DNA from: Mytilus galloprovincialis
Lineage: Eukaryota > Mollusca > Bivalvia > Mytilida > Mytilidae
Length of the DNA stretch: 64,000 bases
Assembly: GCF_965363235.1 (NCBI RefSeq)
Contig: NC_134839.1
Coordinates: forward strand, 61,595,560-61,659,559
Direction of reading: 5' to 3'
The notes below the pieces were generated by a model. That model was not told the DNA's origin. It ran no database searches and worked only from the letters and a program-made list of their open reading frames with translations. This document shows positions 13,813-26,718 of this stretch, one piece after another (position 1 is the stretch's first letter; the number at the start of each line of letters is the position of its first letter). The translations under genes and the position numbers were made by a program.

Positions 13813-15819
13813 ATATGTAACGATGATACACCGATAGACACTATCATGGTCTTGTATTAGATGAAACAATAAAAGTAAAATAACGAAATTTCAAAACGAA
13901 AAGTTCCTTATCAATGGCAAAATCTTAAAAAGCTTAAACACACCAAATGAATTGAATCAACTGTTATCATTACAGACTTGGTACGGGATTTCTTTATGTC
14001 AAGCTGTTTTTATATCTAGCTAAACCTCTTTCTTGTACAACAGTCGCACAAAAATCCATTACATTAACAACAAAGTGTGATTTAAACAAAGACATAAAAG
14101 GGGGACATGTCAAAATTTAGGGTACGTCAAATGAAACATTATTTTTTTTTTATAATATTAGTTGGATCAAGTAGCACCTCCACAAGAATATTCACCAAAA
14201 TATGTATTTTTTCATAAGGTCACAAAATTGTATGTTTAGTCATAATGATCACATAAACATTTATCAGTTTTGTATATTTGAAAATCATTAAATTAGACCA
14301 GAAAAAGAAATACGTTAATGAAATAAGTTAATAGAATAGATAGATGTTGTCCATATTGATCTACAAAAGAAGAGACGTGTTTAGATAAACGAACGACATT
14401 CAATGTAGCTTGTTTATGTTCTTGTTTAATTTTTAGAATGAACAAACTATCAATGGTCATTCACATGAATCGTTTTGTACTTTGGAAGACACGACATAAT
14501 AACAACATGTAAAACATGAGAGGGGAATACAATTAGTGGTACACTTTTATTATTCATAATTGAACTTTGTTGAAATATTTCATTGATAAAAATAACAGAC
14601 AATGACAATGAGTGGGATGTGTAACTTTATAAAGTAATGTCTAATCAAAAGTATCCTCACAATGATGCATTACTAATGGCTAATTAATAATTAATTAAGA
14701 AAGGTGAGTACACTTATTTAATCACTTCCTGTGCCTTTTGAATGAATGTGTAAGCGTAATTTCATTCCACCCAGTTTTTATTCCAGGTAACTGTTTTTCA
14801 CTAGAGAATATTGGATGTAATTAGTGTGAAAGCATTGATCTTCAAAGTTATTTTGTTTATATTAAACCAGTTTATTATTTACATCAATTAATATATTAAA
14901 ATTAGAATAGTTTACAAGGAACCAGTTTGATTAATAAATATTGACGAAGATATTATTTTATATCGAAGTCTGCCAAAACGCAAATGCACAGAAAAACTTC
15001 GGCATATTACATTTAGTGACAATTTAAAAGCATATAATTTGATTAGAAAAATTATCAAAATTTAATTCGTAGATAAAGCATTATATTGTGTTATCATGTG
15101 TTCAAAGTGAGTACTAAAAAACGTCCTCAATTAATGTATGAATTTTTAAATATTAGTGTAATAAATCCCGGTTCAAAGTAACTAGTGCAATCATTTCAGT
15201 AACAAAAATCACTAGGGTAATAATTCCTAGTTCAAAATCACTAGTGTTATCATTACTGGTTCAACAAATTTATGTGAACATTTCGTAGATGAAAAACACA
15301 AGGTTATTATGTCAACTTTTACATAAATTAGCTATGTAAGTTTTAGTTAATTCAAATACCCCAAGAAAATACCAAACTCCATTTTTATATATTTCCCTTG
15401 AAAAAAAATCTCTATAGAATGTTATCAAGAGTGGAGAATATTTAACACTGGGGCCGGATTAAAAACCCTAGTGATATTTTGTTGGTGGATTATAAAACAC
15501 TAGGGATTTTCATCCTCCTGATAAAGTACACTGGCGGAATCAAACCACTGTTACAAATGCACGAGTATGTTATATTTTTCGAAAAAGCGCAAAAAGCGGA
15601 AAAAAGCCTTATTCATTTGACTTTTACTTATATACATTCTTAAATCTGAGATCTTCTATCTCTCATAACTTTATTGTGTCTTATTAAGAAACATCAGATA
15701 GAGTGATTTATGTTGCCTTTACTGGTTAATCATTCACAAGAAAATGGTAGGACTCATTTCTCCTAAATTTTATTCACACTGGGTCAGTTTTCCAATTATC
15801 TTTCAATCTTATTTTAATT
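13813..15819. other. Non-coding stretch with one repeat B copy
   Basis: An inverted repeat B copy lies at 13866-14045. Near 15160-15270 the phrase ACTAGTG followed by TCATTNC.AGTAACA/TTCAA recurs as a loose short repeat. No gene is visible. Confidence 0.45.
13866..14045 (-). repeat. Dispersed repeat B, inverted copy
   Basis: AAAAGTAAAATAACGAAATT through GACTTGGTAC and AGCTAAACCTCTTTCTTGTA are the reverse complement of the repeat B order. Confidence 0.55.
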
Positions 15820-16150
15820 TGCATCATCAGGTTTTAACATCATTATTTTGGGTTGCAGTTCAGTGTTTCTGTTGTTCCGTTGCTTTCCTCTTAAATTTGA
15901 TGCGTTTGTCTTGGATTTGGTTTGTTACCAGTGGCGGATTCAGGGAGGGTTCCGGGGGGTTGGAACCCCCCTTTTTTTGGCCGACCAATGCATTTGAATG
16001 GGAGCCCCCCCTTTTACTCTGGGTTGGGAACCCCCCTTTTTAAAATGGCTGGATCCGCCACTGGTTACCCATACTTGTTTTCGCTTAATCGATTTATGAC
16101 TATGGAACAACGGTATGTTAGTGTTGCATTTATATATTATACTTCTGAAC
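15820..16150 (+). repeat. Older interspersed repeat interrupted by a MITE
   Basis: The sequence on both sides of the 15929-16063 insert joins to a repeat seen near 3895-4060 (GGATTTGTTTAC, GCTTAATCGATT, TGACT, CGGTAT.). The insertion split it after GGTTTGTTAC. This gives a relative age: repeat first, MITE later. Confidence 0.6.
15929..16063. mobile_element. 135-bp TIR element with GTTAC target duplication
   Basis: The ends are CAGTGGCGGATTCAG and, inverted, CTGGATCCGCCACTG (one mismatch). GTTAC directly flanks both sides (15924-15928 and 16064-16068), a 5-bp target duplication. The interior is G/C-run rich (GGGGGGTT..AACCCCCC) and unlike the AT-rich surroundings. A truncated relative lies at 47917 and a fragment near 24327. 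Confidence 0.85.
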
Positions 16151-17989
16151 ATATTATTCAAATCAATAATGTTTAAAAAATTGATCTAAACAACAATGAT
16201 GGTACTTTTTTTAAGATTTATAGAAAATAATAATAAAAGAAGAGCATTTTAATAAATCAAAATGGAAGTAAAGCTATGTTATGTCTTTTTAATACGATGT
16301 GTTCATTTTGCTAACAAATCCCATTAGATGTAATAATCATTTAAACGACTAGATTTAAAGTCATATAAAACATTTTATATATTTTTTTCTAAGTTAAAAA
16401 TGTTTTATATACTTGAACGTGTAAGTTTTATAATACAATAAAACATGAACATAAACTTTCTTTTAAAAGAAAATTATGTATGATATCAAAATCTTCAGAA
16501 ATGTGCTGCTAATGAATTGTCTTCCCGTACTCTAATTCGCCAACAGCTTTTTCCTTTGCAATGACCTTAACCTTAACACCTATCGGTAGAACTTCGGCAA
16601 TCGCACATCGCAAGTGCGATGAAAGTAAAGACCAACAAACGTGAAAAGAAGATGCTATAAACCGATTATGAACTTTAAATACATGTATATATATTCTTAT
16701 AACAACTGTTATATAACATAGTTTAATCAACAATTAAGTACGCATGGGAAACAAATGCGTTTTGGATTGGTCGTAATTTCTGTACGATAGAAGGATTAAG
16801 CTGAAGTACTTGACTGATACGTGCCATCACATGTTATCAATTTTCCAAAATATACAAATTTTATTACTACTTATAAACATAATATTAATTAAACCAGACG
16901 CGGTAGAAACACGCCTTTTATGTTATAGTTCTATTATATGTCAATATTTGAACACACTACTCGAGTCTCTTCCTGGTTCAAGTTCGGTTTGAAAATGCAA
17001 TGAATTCCAAGTACCTGGTATTAAAAGTGTGAAAATCAGTCGTGCAATTTCACTACTGACGTGTCATCGAAGATATGGATGGAAAGCATTTGTTCGACAA
17101 ACCACTTCAGTAAAATTATCGAAAAAAAATGTGTTGATCTTGCTCCCTTCGCCCATAGTCTTCAGCGTTCTTGTGAAATAGTCGAAAGGGGACGATCATT
17201 TATTATTCAGGGAGGGAAAGGCGTTGGACAGGTTGATTTTAAGAAGATAAAACATCCATTTCCAATGTGCTTGCCTGACTTTTTTTATACGCAGTTATCT
17301 TCTGCAGCATATTTATTCTGTCTTCTATCTTCTGTATTTTGATTTACTTAATTTCCTAGAGGGCCGAAAATGTATTTCCATAAACCTTCTCCATCAACGC
17401 ATCAGCAAATCAAATGCTCAACCTCCTATTCCTATAAAGATAAATTAACAGTATTCTACTTAACACATCGCATTCAACGTTAACATGTGATACAACCAAT
17501 ATTTCTTTATGTTTATGGTTTTATTAAGCTTAAATAAGAATACAATTAAACCACGCAGTACATAAATGATTAAGGAGTATGATAGAAATATGTTTAGAAC
17601 GAGACCAATTATAAGACTGATGCGAAAAAAGGAAGAACAAGAGAATATTCCATTGCCACCTTGAAGGACATATGTAGTAAAAGAGTCATGTTATTTTTAA
17701 CTTTTTGAGTAATACTTAGCATGTGTTGCTCAACAAACCTATTGAGATTGGTTCTGCTTAATCTGTAGGTTTTGGATGTTTGAAAGTTGGTAATATTTAT
17801 TTAAACTAGTACTGTCATTAAATTGGATAAATGGTATATGATATAAAATGAAATCAGTACTTGGGTATTGGGACAACATTTTATATGCATCTGCAATACA
17901 ACAAATACGTTTTTTAATAAAGTAATGGTAGAAATATGACAACATGGTAGTGAGTACTATATGTATACATCTTTTTTCAAGGCTCTACA
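16151..17989. other. Mostly non-coding; possible minus-strand coding fragment near 16510-16600
   Basis: No complete gene. On the minus strand, 16509 to about 16600 reads LPIGVKVKVIAKEKAVGELE and ends GKTIH before a stop. This looks coding-like but has no convincing upstream exon structure. The region 17060-17340 has an open frame of 93 codons without recognisable features. Confidence 0.35.
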
Positions 17990-18500
17990 AAGGGTATCTT
18001 TGCTGTTTAGTCTATTTTTGCGGTGTTCATTTGACGTGACTAACTTATACATCCCGTCATTGTGATATTGATGTGCTTTGGTAAATTTTGTACTTAGCTT
18101 TGTTTTCGCAGGAATGCTTTGTCTATATGCTTTTTTGTTTTTTATTGTTGACAGCTGGTTTGTTTTTTCATATAGTGATTGAGATTAAAACCCAATGTTG
18201 ACTACTGTACCCCTATTTTGACACTTTTATCTAGTATGTATTTGTGTTTTGGTTCACTTATTGTTGTCAATTTAATGGAATTTTCTGCAACTGTCATACA
18301 AGCGAGAGGTTTATCTAGTTATTAAATCAGGCAGGTACAATGCACAATTATTTTCGTAAGAAAATACCTGTACCAAGTCAGTTTTTATACATTCGTTTAC
18401 TTCGTTTGAGCTTTCGATTTTGCCATTTGATTAAAGACTATTCCGTTTTTAATTGTTCTCGGAGATCAGTATTTTTTGACTTTTCATTTGCAATATAGAT
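17990..18500 (+). repeat. Longest visible copy of dispersed repeat B
   Basis: The left part matches 11740-11900. It continues through CAACTGTCATACAAG, GAGAGGTTTATCTAG, CCTGTACCAAGTCAG, TTTTGCCATTTGATTA and CTCGGAGATCAGTATTTTT. This copy shows that the separately seen fragments form one repeat of at least 500 bp. Non-coding. Confidence 0.6.
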
Positions 18501-21500
18501 ATATTCAATATATCGGTCATATAATTCCTTTCATTAAAAATCAGATCTGCAGTCTCATTGCAATTTCAATATTTAATTTGAAAACGTGCTAATATTATCG
18601 TAACGGGAAGTCACAAATAAATGCAAAACCAATATACTAAGTTGAACAAACATAATCATACTTAGACTACATATATGTAAAGGAAAAATTGATAGGAAGA
18701 CATGCGTCATTAACTTAATGAGAAGATGATTTTGCGTGAAATTGTGTGTCTACCCAACATTGCTATTTTTGAATTGCAACCCCCTAGATATAAATTCCGG
18801 GAGTCATAGTTCGTTTCAGATCATCGTTTTTATATACACAAAAATATGTAGCAAAGCGTATTTCTCGTTGTACTTTTCTTCCTGGGTTATTGTTCATGTT
18901 TTAATTCGTCGTTTTACATCTTGAGGATAGCGAATCAATCTAAAGTTGTTTTTTTATACTACTTTTCTAGAAACAGATTATTTTCAAGGAATAATGTTCA
19001 TTCAATTTATAACAGATTATATCTAACTATATACTGTTAACGATTATATGTTGAATTATTGTGTTATTACAATGCAATGCATCACTAAAAACGATGCACA
19101 TTAAGTACAATCTTAAAAACAATTATAAGAAAATTGGAATATTATTTCCAATTGTTCTTGGTTTCTTCTTAACATTTTTGTTGTTGCCAAAAGTAATTGA
19201 ATAAAGTAAAATGTGCAATTACCGAATTTAAATGAAACAAAAATAAAAATATTTCTAGTATACACTTTTTCCCCAGTTTATTGGATTTTTCCATTCTTAA
19301 TTTTCAAAACAAACAATGATATGCTGAGTTTTAAAGACATATATCGAAGGAATATATAATTCGATGTTTATAGTTTAATTGGTAAAGTAAGAAAAAAACA
19401 AGCATACAGAGTCACTTTAAGTATAATTTGACAACACGTCCGATTTTTTACATTGTCAAGTTGATTTCTAGCTGTACAACATGTTACGGTACATATAAAT
19501 ATGCTATGATGAATACCATTAACAAAATTCTTGGAACTCTACTGCATTGTCATTTAGAAAGGGATTTACCTAACTTTTTCTACAAATAAAACACCATGCA
19601 TGTTTATTTAACTTAAAAAAACACATGACATTGGTATAAGAATCATATTTGGAAGACAGCTTCACGTTCAGCCGTTAGTAAAAGGTCGTTTCGAGACGTT
19701 TGAAAATAAAGCAAGTAAGTTTAGAAGTATTTAAGTTATAGTGTGTCAATTGATAAAATTAGGTCTATCATTACGTCAAAATAAAAATAAATCAAACTAT
19801 ACTGAATCACATGGAAAAGGTGTATGGGTTTAGTGTTGATATTTTCATTTGAATTCAAACTAAGCCAAAATACGTTATGTTCTGTTCTGTATAAGCTTTG
19901 CTTCGAGGTCAGATAAAAAATCAGGAACCGCCAAGCAAGTAACTGCGTCTGTTTTGGGTTAGAACTTACTACAATTAGGTACATCATACTATTCAAATAC
20001 ATGCTTTGTCTTTTTACAAAGAAAAGTTTGAAAACTATCTTAATTAGAAAAAAATGCACATGTAATGAATAATCTTTCTGTAAGATGGTGAACACTAATT
20101 TTTAAGATGAAATAGAGATTATGATTAGAAATAGTTTTTGCATTCATATTTGATTGTTTATCTATTACCCTATTAATTTGATACCAAAGTAAAGGCAAAA
20201 ACTAAATAAAAATCCACCTTAACATCTATTTTTATACTTTTTACTTGTTGGTTTCGTTCTAAAGACAATTTCAAAATTTTCTGGAATTTAAAATATACAT
20301 ATTTGTACAAAAGAATTTGTAGCATGATAGGTTGGAGTTAAGCGATATTAAAGTAAAAATTATTTCATTTGGTTTGCAGTATATCGTCTTGGATCACCTG
20401 TAATTTCATTTCTTGTGATAAGTAAAACGTATGTATAGCCAGGGCTATTAGATAGTTGCCATATTTACACGCGTCATTCAATCTCTATATATATATTCGG
20501 GTTTTAACAGTTGGTTGACCATGAATACATGCAAATTGTTCCCAACCTTTATTGCCAACCAGGATACTAGTTTATAAATTGACGATTAAATAAATAAAAA
20601 TGATATCCCCTAAATTCCATTGGATAAAAATGTTAAATAGTAATCCGTATCTATGAAAGGAGGTACTAATAATTTATTGAAACTCAAAACCCAAAACGGT
20701 CAGTTATGTCAATCAATACAAAATAAATCTAGTTTTAGCTGACTTTAAAATTGTATTAACGTTTATTTCCGATTAACCAATCATAAATAGGGATAGTTCG
20801 GGTTGTATTTGCCGGATGGCATGTTAGATAAAAAGAGGATTTTCTGAAATCTTTGAATAAATATTTATTTGAAACGATACATGCATGTTAAATCGTTGTA
20901 CGCTTAAGAAGTAAGTGTTAGATAGTTAAGCTTAAACTTTATCCGTTTATACATTTAATCATTAAACAAATATTATTGTTTTAATTTTAATCTTGAAATT
21001 TAAATACGTTGTTAAGATACGTGTATCTATAGAATTGTGAAAAAGACAATAGATGAACATGCAAAATTCAGAATAATTGCATTTTTGAATAATATAAAAA
21101 TATCATAACTTTAAACATTTTATACATTGGAAATTTCAAAATATATCTATAACATCTATATTTTAAGTATATTTATAGCATATCTATTGATTTGATATGT
21201 TGGATTGTTTGACATAAATTTATTGAAACCATTGCACTTCATACGGGTTTCATTTATCATTTATGACGTTGCCCCATCATCGGCATAGTTATTGATTTGA
21301 CGTTCAGTGACTGATATTAGAGCGGAGGCAGCAATGATTTTATAGTTAATATATTGAGAGTAACGAGACATTTCTCCAGTTTTGTTTGTTTATGTATTGG
21401 ATCTCTGTGAAACTAAAATGGTAGACAGCAAGTTTTTTTGTAATTCGATTGTATTGTTCGATTTGAGAATTATCCTTTTTAGTTTTAACCACTGAACCCG

Positions 21501-24500
21501 ATAAAAATGTACTAAAAAAATAATTTACCCATCTTTGAAGGTCGTTTGATGACCCCCAGATGTATATTTTTGTATTTATATGTCTTGTTGGTGTTTAATT
21601 ACACAAATGTACCATAGCACTTTCTTGTTTCCATGTTGATAATTGAAATGCAAAAGCATGTACAAGTCCAAATGCAAAGCCTTCGAATCTATTCTTTTCT
21701 GGATATTTTTACATTTTATGCTTAAGGAAATTTAAACCAAGGCGATCAGATCTATGATTACACAACGAATTTCTCTTAAAGTGCATAGGGCAATTAATTA
21801 TATACGTCTATTATCTTATCATTGTTAAAGAGTTTAGTTTGATAAACAGTAGATTTTAGAATGCTTTTGCTGTTTAAACATAGTGGAAGTAAGCAATTCC
21901 AATAATTAATATATTTATTTAAAAGAGATAACGGTTGTATAAGTTTGTTTAGTAGCGATAATGTGGCTGTGAACGCAGGAAGTGTACCCGATCTAATAAT
22001 TAAACCTATCTTTAATCCTACCAGGCATATATCTCTTTAATTGTTCAGTAAAGTGCATGTTTATTGGACATGACAGTATGGCATGCGATGAAAGTTCACT
22101 GTAATAATGACCTATATTTTACTAACATCACACTGACTTTCGAACTGAATAGCACTTAGTTCCTAAAATGATTCTGTTAAAAGTTCTCATTGGCCTACTT
22201 GACTGCTGTTTGTTATTGTGTTACATATATTTGTTTTTCGTTCATCTCGGTTATCTTCTCCTTTTTTAACTTTTTTTTTACATTGAACTGAGCGGTTCTA
22301 AAAGAAGTTGTTTTATATGTTAGCATCTAAGAATCTTTTAAATCAATATTTTTTTAAAAACATAATCGGAATGAAGAAGAAATGAAACACGAAGAGGAAA
22401 AAAAAAACGTTTGAACGGGAAAAACTTAAAGAAAAATTACTAAGATTAAGTAAAAGTTATACTGAGTTTCGTCATCAGCCACGAAAATATGAAAATTACG
22501 AAGAGGTAAAAAATAATTATTTGTTTTTCTTTCGTTCTAAAAAGCGCTTAAACGTACAGGATCAGTATCATCTTAAATGTTCCATATGCAATAACACTTT
22601 CAGAAGATGTTTCATAGTTGAAATGGTTATTGCATCTATTTTTCTGTCATCGAATTGATACCTTATCACAGCTTTTGTATTGAAAAATGAATCACTCTGC
22701 TATCTTGTCTTTTTCTGGTTCAGCTACCAAAACTTTAACTTTTTGCTGACAAACGATAACACTTCTATGTAAATTCAGAAAGAACATATTTAATGTTTGA
22801 TCAACTTGCGTTTTGCAAAGACCTAATGGACTCTTATTAGGACTTTTGTTTTGGTACATCCGTAGAACCAATACTGAGGAAGTATTTAAATTAATACTAA
22901 AATAAATGATTTTTGTATGACATATCGTAAAAATTGCTAACATGTCATTTTCACCGTATGATAAATGAAAATCTTGATTACGTAATAAAGTATTACATTT
23001 TTCATAAATCATTCGACCTTTAAAGAGAATTTACAAGTTATTGAAGTTTTCATTACATGTGAAGAAGATTGATTAAGATTTTGAAAGAAAGAATACAATT
23101 TATTATTATTGAAATTAAAAATGCACGATTTTGAGACATGCACTTTGATTTAAAACTAATATATGTATTCTTTAAGATCAATTAGTTGACAATGACTGTT
23201 GCCTTCTTTTGGCGTACTATTGTACTTATCCTTCCCATATACTCCATAATAAAGACTGAATTAAGCTTTGAAACCAGCTGTGTTGGCTTCTATCGCCTTG
23301 GTATGATTTACTTCGAGTCAACCATTTTTGAAATAATGGTATATAGACTTCATAAGTACAATTACATAAACATGATAAAAGTACACCGTCATGTGATTTT
23401 GGTATGCTTTGTCTCGATGTCCAAAGTCAAAGACAAATTAGACATATCGATCTATCAACGGATTAAATTATGCATATTTCTTTGATTTTTTAAATGTTAT
23501 TATGATAAGCGTTGCTTATGCACTGAAAAGTTCAAGTTGTAGGTTGAAAATTTGTACTAAATCTTCTTTGCGAAAATGAGGGCATGTTTTCTTTTCTAAA
23601 GATTACTGAACAAGCGGAAAAGTACTGTCGGATTTTAATGCTTGTTAGTCTAATTTAACACCTTAATATGATAATGACTAAGTGGTCAATAGTCATTTTT
23701 ATGTAAAGTAAATTTTAACAAAAAGAACAGTTTGATGTTATATCTTTTCATTCGATCTACCCAAATGAACACTAGAACATATAATATCAAATATCAATAC
23801 ACAAATATAGAAGGTAAGACGATCTGTTCTTTTATGCAAATATACATATTTTTTAAGGAAACACATACATTACAAAATTAATATTTGTATCAATTTAAAA
23901 CCATTATAGAGTAATTTAAGTTAACGTGTTAAATTGTGAAATTAACAATAATTTTTACTGACATGATCAAACGTTTTCAATGTCAATTAATTTGAGAATA
24001 TCATAAGCAAAAATAAAATGCAAATAGAAATATCTCGAGTTACATCCATTTAGAGGATTATGACAGTTGTTATGCACTCGTTTGATATGTTTTATCATTT
24101 GATTTTGTCATTTGATTAGGGATTTTCCGTTTTGAATTTTCCTCGGAGTATTTTTGTGATTTTACCTTTTAGTAGCTTTTTTTGTATCGTAGATGACATA
24201 ACTGGCTTATTTATTACAATTTCTTTTAGTAAAAGGTTGCTGCAAAGATTTTGAGTTCAAGGACCACAATTTGACAAAAATATCGTCTGTAATTTTAGCT
24301 TTATATTACTTTTTTCTTCTTTTTTTTGGCCAGGGGGGTGGGTGTGCCCTTTCTGAATCCGCGTCTGAGTAGAGAAACTGATAACTGCATACTTTGTTTT
24401 GTTGTCTACTGTTTACTTTTGCTACATAGATGTATATTTTCATAATTTTCCTTAAAGTGTATTTTTTCATAACGATCTGAAGCCTTCACAAGGACAATAA

Positions 24501-26689
24501 AAGAGAGGCGAAAGATACCAAATGAACATTCGAACTCATAAGTCGGAAATAAACCACTATTTTAACATACAACATGCTCACACATATACAGATCTTATAA
24601 CCATTTGCATAATATTACCAAACTTCAAGCTTTTCTTGGAAGCTTACATATTTAAGTTATCCAGTACAAAATATATTTCAAAACAAGATCAATTAAGACA
24701 TTTAAAAAACATTTAAAATTAGTCGTGGTTTCTTTCGGAACTTTTTCTGTTTTTATCATAATAGCTATGATGTTTGACCATAACTGAAAACCTTTTGAAC
24801 GTTTAAGTAAACTATGGAATTCAATGGTTCGGTGCAACCTCAACGCAGGTTTTCTTGTAATCTTGCACAAACGCATAGGTTTGAAATATTTTAAACAAAA
24901 AATCACTTTGCATTATTAATATATGATCTATTTTGTTACAATACTCGTTATGGGGATTGAATCACATGCGGTGCTAAATTTGAAGCAGTGGCTTCAGCAG
25001 TGGCTTCGGCAGTGGCTTAAGCATTGCATTTTCTAAATCGCTTTCTCTGTAGTTAGTGTATGCTATTTCATTATTAATCTTGAAAGTTCTGATAATTTAT
25101 TAAAATTAAGAGTCAAAAGAGAAACTCTCAAAGTATGTAAATATAGATGGAACAACCATATTTGGTGGTTAATGACTAGTGGTAGTTAAATATTCAGTAA
25201 TAATTGAGGTTAACTATATATCTACCACGTTACAATGTGTCTCTGGTGAAAGATTGACGTGTACCGACACATTTTTCATGTAGACTTTGACATCGACAAG
25301 TTACGTAGCATAATATTCTTATTACGATCTTGTGATAGGTCGTTAATGTGACGTTTATTGAAATCGCCATGCATTATTGAATTCGATACGCTTCACTGGA
25401 TAATCATCTAGCATCTATATCTGTACTGGTTCCCGAAAATCATCGGAGTCCTTACTGTTTCGTTAGAACAATAGACACGACTCGGTGATGGGGTTTAGGG
25501 ATTTTACAGTTGTTTAAATTGTCTTCTTCTGTGTTTAAATTCGATGGAGTTATTTTGGTCTATGAGTGATTGTCTAAAAGCAGGCATTTATTTGTATGAT
25601 AAAGCTTTTGGACTAATTGAAGATTCATATATCATAGGTAGGCAAGGCTTTTTTCTCCATTATGATGTTTTCAACTTTACCCTTAGCGTGTCAAATATAT
25701 ATCAAATGAGAAAGAAAAAACAATGTTAACATAATTACAATAAATAAATACATAAACAAGTTTTAAGTTGACTTCAATTTACATTTTAGAATTATAAAAT
25801 ACGTTTTTGCTCGATTTTTTTAGTGTTTAAAAATATGAATACTATATTTGAATTATCATACCTTACATAAGTAATTAAATGTGCAGTTATGCAAATTATT
25901 TCTCAATATGAATGCATATCATTTAGTAAAGTACACAAGTAGCTTTCTGTAAATACCTGAAGGGCATACACATGTTATAAACAATGGATCAGGCCAAAAA
26001 CATGGACGAATGACATGAAGGTTTTCAAAGTGTACATGTATTGTACAAATGTAGATATCTTTTTAAGTATGCTCAATGTCAAACATACATATATAAAAAT
26101 CACACTTCAACAAAGATGGTTCAATGCTTGTGGTAAACCTATTTGTACAATAATTGATTATCAATTAAAAACTATGTTCTTGCGGTAACAGTTGATATAC
26201 GTGAGAATTTAATTCACATGAATATTTTTTATATTTTTTCTCAAGATTTTAACCTACTTTCTACCGCACTAGTTTTTATCTGCATGTCTTGCAAATTTGA
26301 TGCATTTTTTAAGAGTAAAAAGTAAAAACTTGTGTTTTCCATCACCTATAATTGAAGTCAATGTACTTCAAGTAGCTCTTTGATGACGGAAACGAAAAAT
26401 TTCTAATGACTTAATACATATAAGTTTTCTTATCAAGAAATCATCGCTTACTTAAATGAAGTTGTTTAGACAGAAATGTTATTTTCAAAAATCAACATAA
26501 ACTCTACCTTTAGATGTTCTATAGGAAATTATAACAAATTATTATATTTCAATACATCGAAAATGCCACGAGGAGGCGTATCCTTTTTAGTCCATGTGTA
26601 TTGATATAAAATATTAACATTGATGATTCAGTGCAAATCATATGTGGACAAGTGGTTGTGCGGGATGAAGTGGTTGTGTGTTACAATGA
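18501..26689. other. Long gene-poor stretch upstream of DUOXA
   Basis: No gene is supported. The longest frames (119 codons at 19736-20095 minus and 106 codons at 22692-23012 minus) have AT-driven composition and no recognisable motif. Exon-like islands are at 22382-22502 and 25544-25637 (see findings). Repeat B recurs at 24062-24190, a G-rich piece of the 15929 family near 24327-24367, and a 12-bp repeat at 24985-25020. The unlocated 5' exon of DUOXA is expected somewhere in the right part. Confidence 0.45.
24062..24190 (+). repeat. Dispersed repeat B, right part
   Basis: GTTTGATATGTTTTATCATTTGATTTTGTCATTTGATTAGGGATTTTCCGTTTTGAATTTTCCTCGGAGTATTTTTGTGATTTTAC-type order, the best preserved right half of the family. 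Confidence 0.6.
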
Positions 26690-26718
26690 CTGGATTTCTT
26701 TTGCAGTAGGTTCTGAGA
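26690..26718 (+). other. 3' splice site and 5' UTR start of DUOXA coding exon 1
   Basis: A pyrimidine-rich tract ending TTTCTTTTGCAG (AG at 26705-26706) precedes the 12-nt leader TAGGTTCTGAGA and the ATG. The leader carries an in-frame TAG, so the ORF cannot extend upstream. The transcript should therefore begin in at least one further 5' exon, which I could not place securely. Confidence 0.6.
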